The translations under genes were made by a program, and so were the position numbers. The notes beneath the pieces are model-generated. The model worked only from the letters and a program-made list of their open reading frames with translations. It was not told where the DNA came from and ran no database searches. From an uncultured Ferrimonas sp. (GTDB lineage: Bacteria > Pseudomonadota > Gammaproteobacteria > Enterobacterales > Shewanellaceae): a stretch of DNA of 64,000 nt. Numbering within the stretch: position 1 is the stretch's first letter; every line of letters begins with the position of its first letter. The stretch covers positions 1-64,000 of the forward strand of contig NZ_CANLCI010000019.1 in NCBI RefSeq assembly GCF_947489035.1, read 5' to 3'. Shown piece by piece: positions 16,095 to 25,553 of this stretch.

Positions 16095-17930
16095 GTGCCG
16101 TTCAACAAACCGCTACAACATTTTTACATCCCTGAAGAACAAAGCATTTATCTGCTGCGTCAAAATGACGCACAAAAACTGCGCCAATGGCAGTCGCTGT
16201 GCCAGCAGCAATTACGCCGCTTGGGCTACCAGCAGGTGCACTTTATTGGCAAAGGGGTGTTTGGCTTTGTGTTTGCTGGCCAAGCCCGCGGCCGCGAGCA
16301 GGTGTTTAAGTTCAGTCGCCGCACCTTGCCGCAGCGGCTGCAAGACCGATTAGAAGATGAAGCGCAGATCCTCGCCCTGCTGGATCACCCCAATATTCCC
16401 GGCCTAACCCAATTTGTTCGCGCCTCGGGGCAGCCAATCATGCAGATGGATCGCGCCCCTGGTCGCGAGCTGGCACAACTAGGGCAAAAGGTGGGGCCGT
16501 TGCCACTGACGTGGCTGATGGTGATCGCCCAGCAACTGGCGCAGATCCTGCTGTACCTACGCCAGTTGCCGCAGCCGGTGGTGCACGGCGACATCAAACC
16601 CTCCAACCTGCTGTTTGATCCCAGCAACCGCCATTTGTCGCTGGTGGATTGGGGCTCGGCGGTGTTGGCGCAGCAAGACGCCGACGGCAACGCGCTGGGC
16701 TCGCAGCTTGGCCTGTATGAAGGCGAGCAAGGCTCGAACGCACGCATGGGCGACGTCTACTTTATTGGCCCGGATCAACTGGCTGGGCAGCCGTCGTCAC
16801 CGCGTTTTGATGAACAAGGGGTCGCCGCCACCTTGTACGCGCTGGCGTCTGGCCAGTGCAGCCGCTTTGGCAGCCAACTGCAACCGGCCGCCAGCCTCGG
16901 CTTGCCCAAGCCGCTGGCCACAATTTTGGACGGCATGCTCAGTGATCAGCCCGAGACCCGCAAACTGGCGGGGGAGCACTTTCTGCGCACCATGGCCGCC
17001 AGCACCCATTGGCACCTGATCCCGCCGCCAGACAAAGCGCCGCTGTGCTTGCTGCCGCTGTGGATCCACGCCCAAGGCAAAGGGATCGATACCGTGGTGT
17101 ACAGCTCACGCAAATCGTTTCTGTTAGCCAACCAGCAAGCGCCGCAACAGCACCACCGCGATGATATTCAGCTCGCGCACTACTACCGTGATTTCTTGCA
17201 AGGGATGGGCGACAACGAAAAGGCGTTTGTGGTGGCGGTAAGTCAATTGGGCCAATACCCACTGCTCGGCGGTTTGGCGCTGCATTGGAGTGAACATGGC
17301 GTGGCGATTGATTGCAGCTTAAATTTACAGGATCCCACCCTAACCAAGCCGTTTGGGCAGGTGGTGAATAACGTGGTGCGGTTGGCCCAAGCCGTGCGCC
17401 CACCGCAAAGTGGGGCGGTGTTTAAAGCCTGTTTCTTTGATGCCCGCGATACCCTGCACTTTGATCGCAGCAACGCCGAACAGCCCTTTAGCGTGCCGGA
17501 GCAGATAAGCCTGCCGTTTGAAGTCGGCGAGGCACCGCCAGAGCAAAGCAGCCGCTTACACTCTTACTTTGAAGATGGCCGCGATCCCGATGAAACCCTC
17601 AGCCTGCCCGCCAGCATCATGAGCGAACTGGGGCGGCTGAACTTAATCCACCACACCGGCTGCATCATCTTCGAAGTGCTCGAGGATCACCTGAAGATCC
17701 ACTCCTGTTTGCGGCTGCTGGATCCCAGCCGTCACGCCGCCTTTAGTGCCTGTTTGGCGCGGATCTTGGCGGCGGTTGATCAGATCGATCAATGTGGGAT
17801 CGCTGGGTTTATGAAGCTGCCCTACAAAAACACTCGCCAATTTAAGCGGATTGAGCAGCTGCCGCCCCACTATTATCCCAAGGATCCGCGGGTGTTTTTA
17901 ACCGGCTCAACCGTGGCATCCACGCGGTAA
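16095..17930 (+). CDS. Serine/threonine-kinase-like protein with novel C-terminal half
   Basis: The first half of this 611-residue protein is a eukaryotic-type kinase domain. It has a glycine loop GKGVFGFVF (52-60), an ATP lysine Lys72 in VFKFSR, a catalytic loop HGDIKPSN with Asp166, and DWG with Asp185 replacing DFG. All key catalytic residues remain, so it may be active. Residues from about 310 to 611 match nothing I know. There are no membrane segments or PASTA repeats, so it is cytosolic. The open frame extends upstream to 15930, but the GTG at 16095 has GGAAGGG six bases away and starts right before the domain. A CRP-type site lies 78 bases upstream. The phosphorylation target is unknown. 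Confidence 0.85.
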   Translation: MPFNKPLQHFYIPEEQSIYLLRQNDAQKLRQWQSLCQQQLRRLGYQQVHFIGKGVFGFVFAGQARGREQVFKFSRRTLPQRLQDRLEDEAQILALLDHPNIPGLTQFVRASGQPIMQMDRAPGRELAQLGQKVGPLPLTWLMVIAQQLAQILLYLRQLPQPVVHGDIKPSNLLFDPSNRHLSLVDWGSAVLAQQDADGNALGSQLGLYEGEQGSNARMGDVYFIGPDQLAGQPSSPRFDEQGVAATLYALASGQCSRFGSQLQPAASLGLPKPLATILDGMLSDQPETRKLAGEHFLRTMAASTHWHLIPPPDKAPLCLLPLWIHAQGKGIDTVVYSSRKSFLLANQQAPQQHHRDDIQLAHYYRDFLQGMGDNEKAFVVAVSQLGQYPLLGGLALHWSEHGVAIDCSLNLQDPTLTKPFGQVVNNVVRLAQAVRPPQSGAVFKACFFDARDTLHFDRSNAEQPFSVPEQISLPFEVGEAPPEQSSRLHSYFEDGRDPDETLSLPASIMSELGRLNLIHHTGCIIFEVLEDHLKIHSCLRLLDPSRHAAFSACLARILAAVDQIDQCGIAGFMKLPYKNTRQFKRIEQLPPHYYPKDPRVFLTGSTVASTR

Positions 17931-17977
17931 CTCGGCGCTGAGCCCGGCACTCGTGCTGTTAACCCGCGCAGCAACAA

Positions 17978-18013
17978 CAAGCCGCCTTGACGTGACGGTA
18001 CAAAGGCGGCTTG
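17978..18013. terminator. Probable shared terminator of convergent genes
   Basis: CAAGCCGCCTT (17978-17988) pairs with AAGGCGGCTTG (18003-18013) across a 14-base loop. T-runs are weak, so the call is moderate. Confidence 0.45.
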
Positions 18014-18072
18014 TGGCTTATGGCTTGCGGTTGGCCACAGTGGTTCGCCGCTGCTGCTTCCGTTGCTGGCCG

Positions 18073-20376
18073 TTAAATCGGCGAGCCCGGCGGCAACGGC
18101 AGTGGCTTGTGGATCAACACCACGTTTTCATCTTCTAACCCAGCCAATGCCGCTTGCCCCAATTGGCTTAGCTGTGCCGATAACGGTACTCCGGCACGGC
18201 GGGCACGACGCTGCAGTTTTTCTGCGTCTTGCTGCAGGCGCAGCCTCAGTGTGGCGGCCACCTCTGGGCTAAGATCGGCGTGGCGGTACAGCTTCAGGTA
18301 GTGATCGATCAGCACCGTGCGTAACCGCGCTTGTTGAGCCCCCTCTTGCCCATCGCGATGATCATCGTGCAGCACTTGTTCGGACAGCTGTTGCAGCAAC
18401 TCGGTTGCCCCCAGTTGCTCGCCATCAAGCCAACGCTGTTCGGCTAAGCGGTTCAACCGCTGTGGGTTCAGCAGCTGCTGCAACACCACCTGCGCGCCCA
18501 CTTCAGCCAACCCTTGCAGATCCGGCACCGCGCCCTGACGCCCACTGAAATATTCGCGATTGGCATCGCTGCCATAGTTGGCCGGTAACCACTGTTGCCA
18601 CAGCGCTTCCGGCACGGTCAGCTGCTCTGGCTGCAACGCGGCCAACAGCGCCGTTAACGCCGCTTGCTGCCACTCGGGGGCGGCGTGACTGCGGCGGCCA
18701 CTGAGGTAATCGTACTCAACCCCACCCAGCACCTTCGCCACCGCAGCCACCTGATAACGGTGCAACAGGTACAGCGGCACCATCAGCTCGGTCAGTTCGC
18801 TGGGGGGTTGCCCCGGCAACAACGCCTGTGGCCCTAGCTGCCCCAGCGCTAACTGGCGGATCTGCAACAGCTGCTCTAAGCGCGCCACCGGATCGGTGCC
18901 GTTATCCCACAGGCTGGCTTGCGGCTGGGCGGCCTCTGCCCCGCGGGCGTCGGGATCGCTGATGAACACCAGCCCTCGCTGTTGCGCTTCGGCCACCAGT
19001 TCGGCAAAGGATTGTTCGCTGTAGCCAAAGCGAATGGCAAATTTATCCCATTCGCTCACGCCATGTTGATAGCTGTCGGCCAAGGTGATCTGGCCATCGC
19101 GCAGGCCAATATTGGGGTGGGGATAATCCATCACCGATTTATCGCCACTGGCCGAGGCGGCAAAGTTATGCGCCAAGCCGAGGGTATGGCCTATTTCGTG
19201 GGCGGCCAGCTGCTTTAAGCGCGCCAAGGCCAGTTGCTGCGACAGGTTGAGTGCCGCACTGCGATCGGCCCAGCCAGCGCTTAGGGCGCGGAAAATTTTG
19301 GCGTCTTGCCGCACCCGCAACGAACCAAGGCTGACATGGCCTTTGATGATCTCGCCACTGCGGGGATCGATCAGGGCATCGCCATAAGACCAACCTCGAG
19401 TCGAGCGGTGCACCCAGTGGATGATGTTCAGCTGAATGTCTTGCGGATCGGCGCCGTCTGGCAGCAACTCCACCCGAAATGCGTCTTCAAAACCGGCGGC
19501 GGCGAAGGCTTGTGTCCACCAGTTGCCGCCTTCCAATAAGGCGCTGCGGTAGGGCTCTGGGGTGGCGTTATCAAGGTAATAGACAATGGGCTTCACCACC
19601 GGTGACGACAGCGCACTCGGATCGGTTTTCTGCAAGCGGTGTTTTGGCAGCAGTCGTTGCGCCATGGGGCGATTCAGTGGCTGGGTGTAATCCAGGTGGC
19701 TAATGGGAAAGTAACCGGACTGAGGGTGAAATCGCCTTGGGCTCATTGGCTCGTCCGGTAAGGCCACCAGCGAATAACGCAGCCGCACACTGACATGATT
19801 TGGATCCGCCGCAACCGCTTGCACCTGCGGCCCCGGTTTGGGGCTAGAGAACGTCAGCTGCACGTCCACATCGCTATTGCGTTCAAAGCTTTTGGCGCTG
19901 TTGCTGAGCAGCAACGAACGGGCGCTGTCGAGCGTGAAACTGCCCTGCTTCGCTTGGCTTAAGCGAGTGCTAATGCCGTGGCCATCGCTTAACACCAACG
20001 CGCTGTAATCCACTTGGTTGTTGTCGATGGTGCCGATCCACAGCACCGCATCGGCAAAGGCGGTGCGGATCGCCTCTTGTTCGGCGGCGTTACTGCTGCT
20101 GCCACGAAACTGGGTATTGAGCTGGCGCAGTAACAGGCGATCGCCATGGCGCTCAAACTGCACCAGTTTGCGCGCGCCAAGCTGGCCTCGATCCAAGCCA
20201 ATGTCGTTGGCGCCAACGCCGTGAGGTAAGGCGCTCACCCACAACATCGGCTGCTGTAATGGCGGCAATGGCCCTTGCAGCTTGCCGCTGTTATCCACCT
20301 GCCACGGCAGCAGTGGTGCCGCCGCCAACGCCGTTGAAAACAACAGCGTGGCTGCGATTAGCATCCGTGCCAACAT
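18073..20376 (-). CDS. Exported zinc-dependent metalloprotease
   Basis: This 767-residue protein has a cleavable signal peptide (about residues 1-19, ending ALAAA). Its zinc metalloprotease domain contains HEIGHTLGLAH, the extended HExxHxxGxxH motif, with zinc ligands at about His393, His397 and His403 and the catalytic glutamate at 394. The arrangement, with a long N-terminal barrel-like domain before the protease and a helical tail, resembles the large DUF5117/DUF4953 metalloproteases of gammaproteobacteria. It should act in the periplasm or outside the cell. AAGGA is seven bases before the ATG. It is a single gene downstream of ybaN, separated by 72 bases; the substrate is unknown. Confidence 0.88.
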   Translation of the reverse strand: MLARMLIAATLLFSTALAAAPLLPWQVDNSGKLQGPLPPLQQPMLWVSALPHGVGANDIGLDRGQLGARKLVQFERHGDRLLLRQLNTQFRGSSSNAAEQEAIRTAFADAVLWIGTIDNNQVDYSALVLSDGHGISTRLSQAKQGSFTLDSARSLLLSNSAKSFERNSDVDVQLTFSSPKPGPQVQAVAADPNHVSVRLRYSLVALPDEPMSPRRFHPQSGYFPISHLDYTQPLNRPMAQRLLPKHRLQKTDPSALSSPVVKPIVYYLDNATPEPYRSALLEGGNWWTQAFAAAGFEDAFRVELLPDGADPQDIQLNIIHWVHRSTRGWSYGDALIDPRSGEIIKGHVSLGSLRVRQDAKIFRALSAGWADRSAALNLSQQLALARLKQLAAHEIGHTLGLAHNFAASASGDKSVMDYPHPNIGLRDGQITLADSYQHGVSEWDKFAIRFGYSEQSFAELVAEAQQRGLVFISDPDARGAEAAQPQASLWDNGTDPVARLEQLLQIRQLALGQLGPQALLPGQPPSELTELMVPLYLLHRYQVAAVAKVLGGVEYDYLSGRRSHAAPEWQQAALTALLAALQPEQLTVPEALWQQWLPANYGSDANREYFSGRQGAVPDLQGLAEVGAQVVLQQLLNPQRLNRLAEQRWLDGEQLGATELLQQLSEQVLHDDHRDGQEGAQQARLRTVLIDHYLKLYRHADLSPEVAATLRLRLQQDAEKLQRRARRAGVPLSAQLSQLGQAALAGLEDENVVLIHKPLPLPPGSPI

Positions 20377-20448
20377 ACTAAAATCCTTATATTTGTGCGT
20401 ACTTTTAAGCCAGCTTACGCCGCCACTGCCAGAGCGGCAATGGCAACG

Positions 20449-20826
20449 TTAAGACTTCACGGCTGGCTCGGGTTCCAAGCGCTTCATGCGGCACAAATGG
20501 ATGCTCACGCCGCAGGCGATGGCCACCAACAACAGCTTCACTGGCAACAGCGGCACGAGGTAGATGCCAATCGAGATGCTGAGCCACAGGCTGACTAAGG
20601 TGGTGAGCAGTTGCCGTTTGGTTAAGCCGCGGCGTTCCAAGTAGTTACGCAGCACTGGCCCCAACAAACGGTTGTTGAACAACCACTGCTGGCAGCGCTC
20701 GGAGGTGCGGGAGAAACAGAAGGTGGCCAACAGCAGAAATGGCACCGTTGGGATCAGCGGCAAAAACAGGCCAATGGTGCCGCACACCACCGCCAGCCAG
20801 CCCAGTGCCAGCAACAGATAACGCAT
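20449..20826 (-). CDS. ybaN: YbaN family inner-membrane protein (DUF454)
   Basis: This protein of about 125 residues has three to four hydrophobic segments and the family opening MRYLLLALGWLAVVCGTIG. A LPLIPTVPFLLLA loop and a conserved CFSRTSER follow. The start at 20826 aligns with E. coli YbaN (125 residues). An ATG seven codons earlier (20847) overlaps the TGA of the upstream histidine kinase by one base and would allow translational coupling; either may be used. Function in the family is not established. The tight spacing suggests co-transcription with the sensor kinase. Confidence 0.88.
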   Translation of the reverse strand: MRYLLLALGWLAVVCGTIGLFLPLIPTVPFLLLATFCFSRTSERCQQWLFNNRLLGPVLRNYLERRGLTKRQLLTTLVSLWLSISIGIYLVPLLPVKLLLVAIACGVSIHLCRMKRLEPEPAVKS

Positions 20827-20846
20827 GGGCCCTTGAATTGGCTGCA

Positions 20847-23800
20847 TCAGGCGCTGTGCCCCTTGTTTTTGTTTAACCAGGTGCTGATGGTTTCAAACAG
20901 CTGCGGCAACACAATGGGTTTGGTGATGTGATCGTTCATGCCCGCCGCCAAGCTCTTTTCACTGTCGCCGGCCATGGCGTGGGCGGTCATCGCAACGATG
21001 GGCAGATCCGGGTGGGTTTTGCGGATCAGCTTGGTGGCTTGCAGGCCATCCATCACTGGCATCTGAATGTCCATCAGCACCAGATCAAACGGCGGTTGCT
21101 GCTGCACCATGTCCAACGCTTCTTGGCCGTTTACCGCCAAGCTCACTTGGTAGCCAGCACTCTTCAGCAATTCAATCGCCACCTGTTGGTTAATCAGGTT
21201 GTCCTCGACCAACAGAATGTGGTGGCCACCGCGATGTTCGTTGTGGCTTGCCTGCGGTTCTGGCTCGGCGGCATCGGCAAACTGCGCCGCAAAGGCGTTC
21301 AGCACCGCATCTTGCAGCGCGGCCTCTTTAAACGGTTTTTGCAGCAGCGCCTGCACCCGCCCCTCTTTCACCTGTTGCTGCACCGATTGGCCACTGTAGG
21401 CGGTCATCATTAGGATCTGCGGTTGCAGCTCTAAGTCACCGTTGTTGTACAGCTGATGCAGTTTGTCGGCCACTTGCAGGCCATCCATCTGCGGCATCAT
21501 CCAATCCAGTAACACCAGCTGTGGTTGATGGCGCTGGGCCTGTCGCAATGCATCTTCGCCATTTTCAGCGGTTTCCACGTTGAAGCCGAGATCGCGCAAG
21601 TAGGTGGCGTAGATCTGCAACGCACTGTGGTTATCGTCAACCACCAACGCGGTTAAGCCTTTCAGCTGGCTAGGCAAGGCGCGCCCAGGCAGCTGCGGCG
21701 CTTCCACCTGCAGTGCATCAATGGTGAAGCTAAAGGTGGTGCCTTCGCCCACCGCGCTGACGACTTCGATGTCGCCGCCCATCATCGCCACCAAGTGTTT
21801 GCAGATCGACAGCCCCAAACCGCTGCCGCCGTACTGCCGCGTTGTCGAGCCATCGGCCTGACTGAAGGCATCAAACAACCGTTGCTGCTGAGTTTGCGTG
21901 ATGCCGATGCCGGTGTCGCGCACCCAGAATTTCAGGCTCACGCGGCCATCGCTTTCGGTGATGTCTTCGCACCCCAGTTCCACTTCCCCTTGCTGGGTAA
22001 ATTTCACGGCATTGGACAGCAGATTCACCAGCACCTGCCCCAGCCGCAGTGAATCGCCCATGATGTGCAATCCGGTGCTGATTGGGGCGTACAGCAGCAG
22101 TTCAATGCCCTTTTCTTGCGCTTTGATGGCGTTGATAGAGAGCGCATGATCCAGCACTTTTTCCAGCGAGAATTCCCGCTGCTCAAGTTCGAGCTTACCC
22201 GCTTCAATTTTCGAGAAATCGAGAATGTCGTTGATGATCCGCAGCAGCGAACCCGCGCTTAACTTGGCTTTTTCTAGGTAATCCTGTTGGCGGTCGTCGA
22301 CCTGAGTACGCAGGGTCAGTTCCAACATCCCCAATACCGCGTTCATCGGCGTGCGAATTTCGTGGGACATGTTGGCCAAGAATTCACTTTTGGTGCGGTT
22401 GGCCAGCTCAGCATCTTGCTTGGCTTCCAGCAGGGTTACTTCGTTCTCTTTCTGCTGGGTGATGTCTTTGTTGGTGCCAAGCAAACGCAGCGGCTCGCCC
22501 AGATCGTCAAACTCGACCGCTCGGCCACGGGAGTGGATCCAGTGGTATTCACCGCCCTTGCCACGCAGCCGGTATTCAACGCTAAAGGCCTGCTCTGGGA
22601 AGTCGAGGTATTCGTCGATGTAACGCTCAACCCGCTGGCAATCGTCGCTGTGCATCAGGCTATAAAAGGTTTCCACCAGCAGGGGGAACTCATCCGCTTG
22701 ATAGCCCAACATGGTGTAATAGGCTGGGTTGCAGATCAGCTGATTGGAATCGAGATACCAATCCCACATGCCATCTTCTACGGCATCCATTGCCAGATGG
22801 TAACGCTGCTCAGAACGGCGTAACTGCTCTTGTTGTTCGGCATCGCGGGTGATGTCGCGCCATACCGAAATCAACCCCAGCAGTTCGCCACGGCGGTTGT
22901 AGAACGGCAAGCGCAGCGCATCCAACAGCAGCATTTTGCCATCGATGGCCACCCGTTCTTGGTAGCGATCCGGCGCTCGCTTTTCCAGTAACAGCAGATC
23001 ATCTTGGGCTTGGCGTGCCGCCCGTGGCGATGGGTCAATTTCCGTTACCGCGCAGCCGATGATCTCCGATTCACTCTGGCCCAGCATCCGTTCGGCGGCT
23101 TTGTTGCAGCCAAGATAACGGCCCGAGGTGTCTTTAAACACGATCGCTTCGGGAATGGCGTCAATCAAGCTGCGCATTAATGAGAAGTCCCGTTCACGCT
23201 GCTCGTTGGCTAAGCGTAAGCGTTCGGTGCGTTTGGCCACCAACTTATCCAAGCGCCGATTCTGCTCAGCCAGGTAGTGGGTGTATTGCTGATTCTCTTC
23301 AAAGGTGCGCGAGATCAGCTCAAACCACGCTTCCCAGCCGGGTTGCACCCGCCGTGGCGGTTGCTGTGGTTTTTCGGCGCTGCGCTCGAGGTGAGTCAGC
23401 AGCCGCGCGGCGGGGCTAACAAAAGCACGGCGCGTTAAATAGTGCACCGCGGTAACCAACACCGACAAGGCGATGATCACCGTAATAAAGGTGGATTCCA
23501 GTTGGCCGATGGCGGGCTCGACCAGCTCAGCTTCGGGCTGCAGGAACAGCAGTCGCCACGGCGCCACTTCCATCGACATCGAGCGCAGGTAATATTCGTT
23601 GCTGATGCGGCCATCGGGGCTGTTCATCAACTCGCTCACCGGCACACTGTTGAGCTCCGGAGGCAGCTTTTGGCTTAGCTGATAGGTTCGCACCACCGGC
23701 TCGGTGTGCATCTGTGGGTAGGTCAGCAAGTTGTTGTCGTCATCCAGCAATAAGACGGTGCCATCAACTTCAAAGTAACGATCGATCTGGTTGGCCAGGG

Positions 23801-24518
23801 TTGAGAGTTCGATGTCTAAAAACAGGGCACCAAGGAACTGATCCTCAAGATAAACCGGCATCCCCAACGTGGTGATCAACTGGCCACTGCCATCGCGTCG
23901 AACTTCGCTCCAAAACAAATCTCGTTCGGGATTTTGCGCCGGTTGCGCCAGCTTAAATAGCGGCGAATTCAAAATGCTGCGGTTGAAGTTGTCCTGCCCC
24001 TGTGGCCACGGATAGACCGACATCATCCGCTGCGCCGAAATGTAATAGATCTGCGACGCTTTTGAGGCCATCTGCGACGCCACCGGAAAGGTCAGCGACA
24101 TCTGATGCAGCATATCCAGCTCGAAATAGAACTCGGGATCGCGCCCCGACAGCTTACCTTGGCCCGAGATCCGGCCAATGCTGTTGCTCATATCAAGGCT
24201 GTCGAAGGATTCCAACGCAAAGTATTCGCCATCGCTGCCAAAGCGCGCCAGATCCGGGAACGGGCTCACCCGCGTCATCCGCGCCATGGTGAGATGATTC
24301 ACCGCAAAATTGTTCAGCGACTGCAGCGTACGCACACTGGTTTCCAGCAGCATATCAACCTGATGGGCGTGCTGAGTGATGCGGCCATACTTGGCGGCCA
24401 TCAGTTGCTGTTTCTTGTTGTCGTAATCTAAACCGGCGGTAACCAAGGCCAGCAGTACTACCCCAAGATAGGTGTAGAACACCGCTTTGTTATATCGACG
24501 GAGAATGGGCAATTTCAC
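20847..24518 (-). CDS. Hybrid sensor histidine kinase with two receiver domains
   Basis: This 1223-residue inner-membrane protein has a transmembrane segment at about 12-30, a periplasmic Cache-like sensor (about 35-345) and a second transmembrane segment at about 345-367. Two PAS domains follow (about 450-565 and 575-695). The HisKA domain carries MSHEIRTPMN with the phospho-accepting histidine near 719. The ATPase domain carries NLLSNAVKF, DTGIG and GGSGLGLS. Two receivers have phospho-aspartates in LLDWMMPQMDG and LMDIQMPVMDG. No HPt domain is present, so a separate phosphotransfer protein and output regulator must exist elsewhere; none is adjacent. The start is a GTG. It is the first gene of a unit with ybaN. 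The ligand is unknown. Confidence 0.93.
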   Translation of the reverse strand: MKLPILRRYNKAVFYTYLGVVLLALVTAGLDYDNKKQQLMAAKYGRITQHAHQVDMLLETSVRTLQSLNNFAVNHLTMARMTRVSPFPDLARFGSDGEYFALESFDSLDMSNSIGRISGQGKLSGRDPEFYFELDMLHQMSLTFPVASQMASKASQIYYISAQRMMSVYPWPQGQDNFNRSILNSPLFKLAQPAQNPERDLFWSEVRRDGSGQLITTLGMPVYLEDQFLGALFLDIELSTLANQIDRYFEVDGTVLLLDDDNNLLTYPQMHTEPVVRTYQLSQKLPPELNSVPVSELMNSPDGRISNEYYLRSMSMEVAPWRLLFLQPEAELVEPAIGQLESTFITVIIALSVLVTAVHYLTRRAFVSPAARLLTHLERSAEKPQQPPRRVQPGWEAWFELISRTFEENQQYTHYLAEQNRRLDKLVAKRTERLRLANEQRERDFSLMRSLIDAIPEAIVFKDTSGRYLGCNKAAERMLGQSESEIIGCAVTEIDPSPRAARQAQDDLLLLEKRAPDRYQERVAIDGKMLLLDALRLPFYNRRGELLGLISVWRDITRDAEQQEQLRRSEQRYHLAMDAVEDGMWDWYLDSNQLICNPAYYTMLGYQADEFPLLVETFYSLMHSDDCQRVERYIDEYLDFPEQAFSVEYRLRGKGGEYHWIHSRGRAVEFDDLGEPLRLLGTNKDITQQKENEVTLLEAKQDAELANRTKSEFLANMSHEIRTPMNAVLGMLELTLRTQVDDRQQDYLEKAKLSAGSLLRIINDILDFSKIEAGKLELEQREFSLEKVLDHALSINAIKAQEKGIELLLYAPISTGLHIMGDSLRLGQVLVNLLSNAVKFTQQGEVELGCEDITESDGRVSLKFWVRDTGIGITQTQQQRLFDAFSQADGSTTRQYGGSGLGLSICKHLVAMMGGDIEVVSAVGEGTTFSFTIDALQVEAPQLPGRALPSQLKGLTALVVDDNHSALQIYATYLRDLGFNVETAENGEDALRQAQRHQPQLVLLDWMMPQMDGLQVADKLHQLYNNGDLELQPQILMMTAYSGQSVQQQVKEGRVQALLQKPFKEAALQDAVLNAFAAQFADAAEPEPQASHNEHRGGHHILLVEDNLINQQVAIELLKSAGYQVSLAVNGQEALDMVQQQPPFDLVLMDIQMPVMDGLQATKLIRKTHPDLPIVAMTAHAMAGDSEKSLAAGMNDHITKPIVLPQLFETISTWLNKNKGHSA

Positions 24519-24818
24519 AGGCTAAACAAGGCAAATAGTGTTGGTTTACCGCAGTGTATCAGATGGATTGTGGAAGACGTTACCCAAGCGATGTGGTTGC
24601 TGCTTTGGCTCGGTGGCGGATCCAATGGGCTGCCGTTGGGATGCATAAGGGCGTAGCCGTGAGCCGCGGCGGTTTACCTGACTCATCAACCAGCCGATCC
24701 CCGACAGCAACCGGCGTGCACGTTGTTGGGTAAGCGTAAGAACCGCTCGTCAATCGGATCAGAACAGCAGCACACCGCGCCATCCCATCAGTTGTGGGTT
24801 AGCGAAACACCCATTCGC

Positions 24819-25094
24819 TCACTTGAAGATTGAATCAAGCTCTTTCCCCACCACATTTCGCCTGATGATGCCCGCTTGAGTGGCCTTATTAATAAGGTGG
24901 GTTCGGTTTCTGGCGCCGAACTTCTTCTTCATGGTGTCACTATGGTAAAGCACCCCAGGCTCAGACAGGTTCATTGTTGCAGCAATCACCTCAGTTGATT
25001 CCCCTTCCGCCAACAGACTCAACACTTCATCACCTTTGGTGCTAATTCGTTTTTGGTTCACCCATGGGGTTAACCTGTCTGAAAACGTCAGCAA
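24819..25094 (-). pseudogene. Remnant of a LuxR-type helix-turn-helix regulator
   Basis: The frame encodes only the C-terminal DNA-binding domain of a LuxR/GerE-type regulator. GDEVLSLLAEGESTEVIAA and the recognition-helix region NLSEPGVLYHSDTMKKKFGA are followed by RNRTHLINKA. Full-length relatives are over 200 residues, but an in-frame stop lies nine codons upstream of this domain. The only available start is a TTG with no ribosome binding site. I therefore read it as a decayed gene, although a small orphan regulator is possible. It lies in a gene-poor kilobase (24519-25553) next to a heptamer array. Confidence 0.6.
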
Positions 25095-25310
25095 CAGCTG
25101 TTCTTGAGCTTGTGCTTAGGAAAGTGATCCGCAGCAGAAATTGGCCAAGTAACGCAGGAGCAGTATCACGCACATTTATCATGGTTATTGCTGCGAATGG
25201 TTTTACCCAAGCAGCGCAAGCGCTCGTGGAGCGCTGAGTTAATCTTGAAAAGGAGACGCGTAAACGCGCAGCAATTTGTCGTTAACCCCACAGTGATCCG
25301 TTTCTGTGGG

Positions 25311-25362
25311 TGACTGATGACTGATGACTGATGACTGATGACTGATGACTGATGACTGATGA
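25311..25362. repeat. Heptanucleotide tandem array (CTGATGA)n
   Basis: Seven perfect copies of CTGATGA run from 25314 to 25362, preceded by a partial copy. Seven bases is not a multiple of three, so copy-number change would shift any frame crossing it. No convincing gene crosses it. The rest of the 24519-25553 gap shows no recognisable coding sequence besides the LuxR remnant. Confidence 0.9.
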
Positions 25363-25389
25363 CCATGACGAGGGCTCTAATATCACCGG

Positions 25390-25409
25390 CAATAAGATTG
25401 ATCTTATTG
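25390..25409. repeat. Perfect inverted repeat, operator-like
   Basis: CAATAAGAT (25390-25398), TG, ATCTTATTG (25401-25409). This 9-base palindrome is shaped like a dimeric repressor site, but no promoter or gene start lies next to it. Confidence 0.4.
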
Positions 25410-25502
25410 ATGCGCCCTCTTAAAGGGAAAAGCTAAAGAGAAACGAGCTCACACGAACGGTTAACTAGATATTTCCACTCTGAATTAACCCGTTCAAAAC
25501 AA

Positions 25503-25539
25503 TGCTCAGGAACAGTTTAAAATAACCCCTTCCTGAGCA
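25503..25539 (-). terminator. Probable terminator of the PIN-PhoH gene
   Basis: TGCTCAGGAA (25503-25512) pairs with TTCCTGAGCA (25530-25539). On the minus strand TTGTTTTG follows. Confidence 0.55.
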
Positions 25540-25553
25540 GAGCATCGGTTTGC

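Noticed and set aside
24580..24783. 67-codon frame on the minus strand near the LuxR remnant
   Set aside because: No family resemblance, no ribosome binding site; likely chance.
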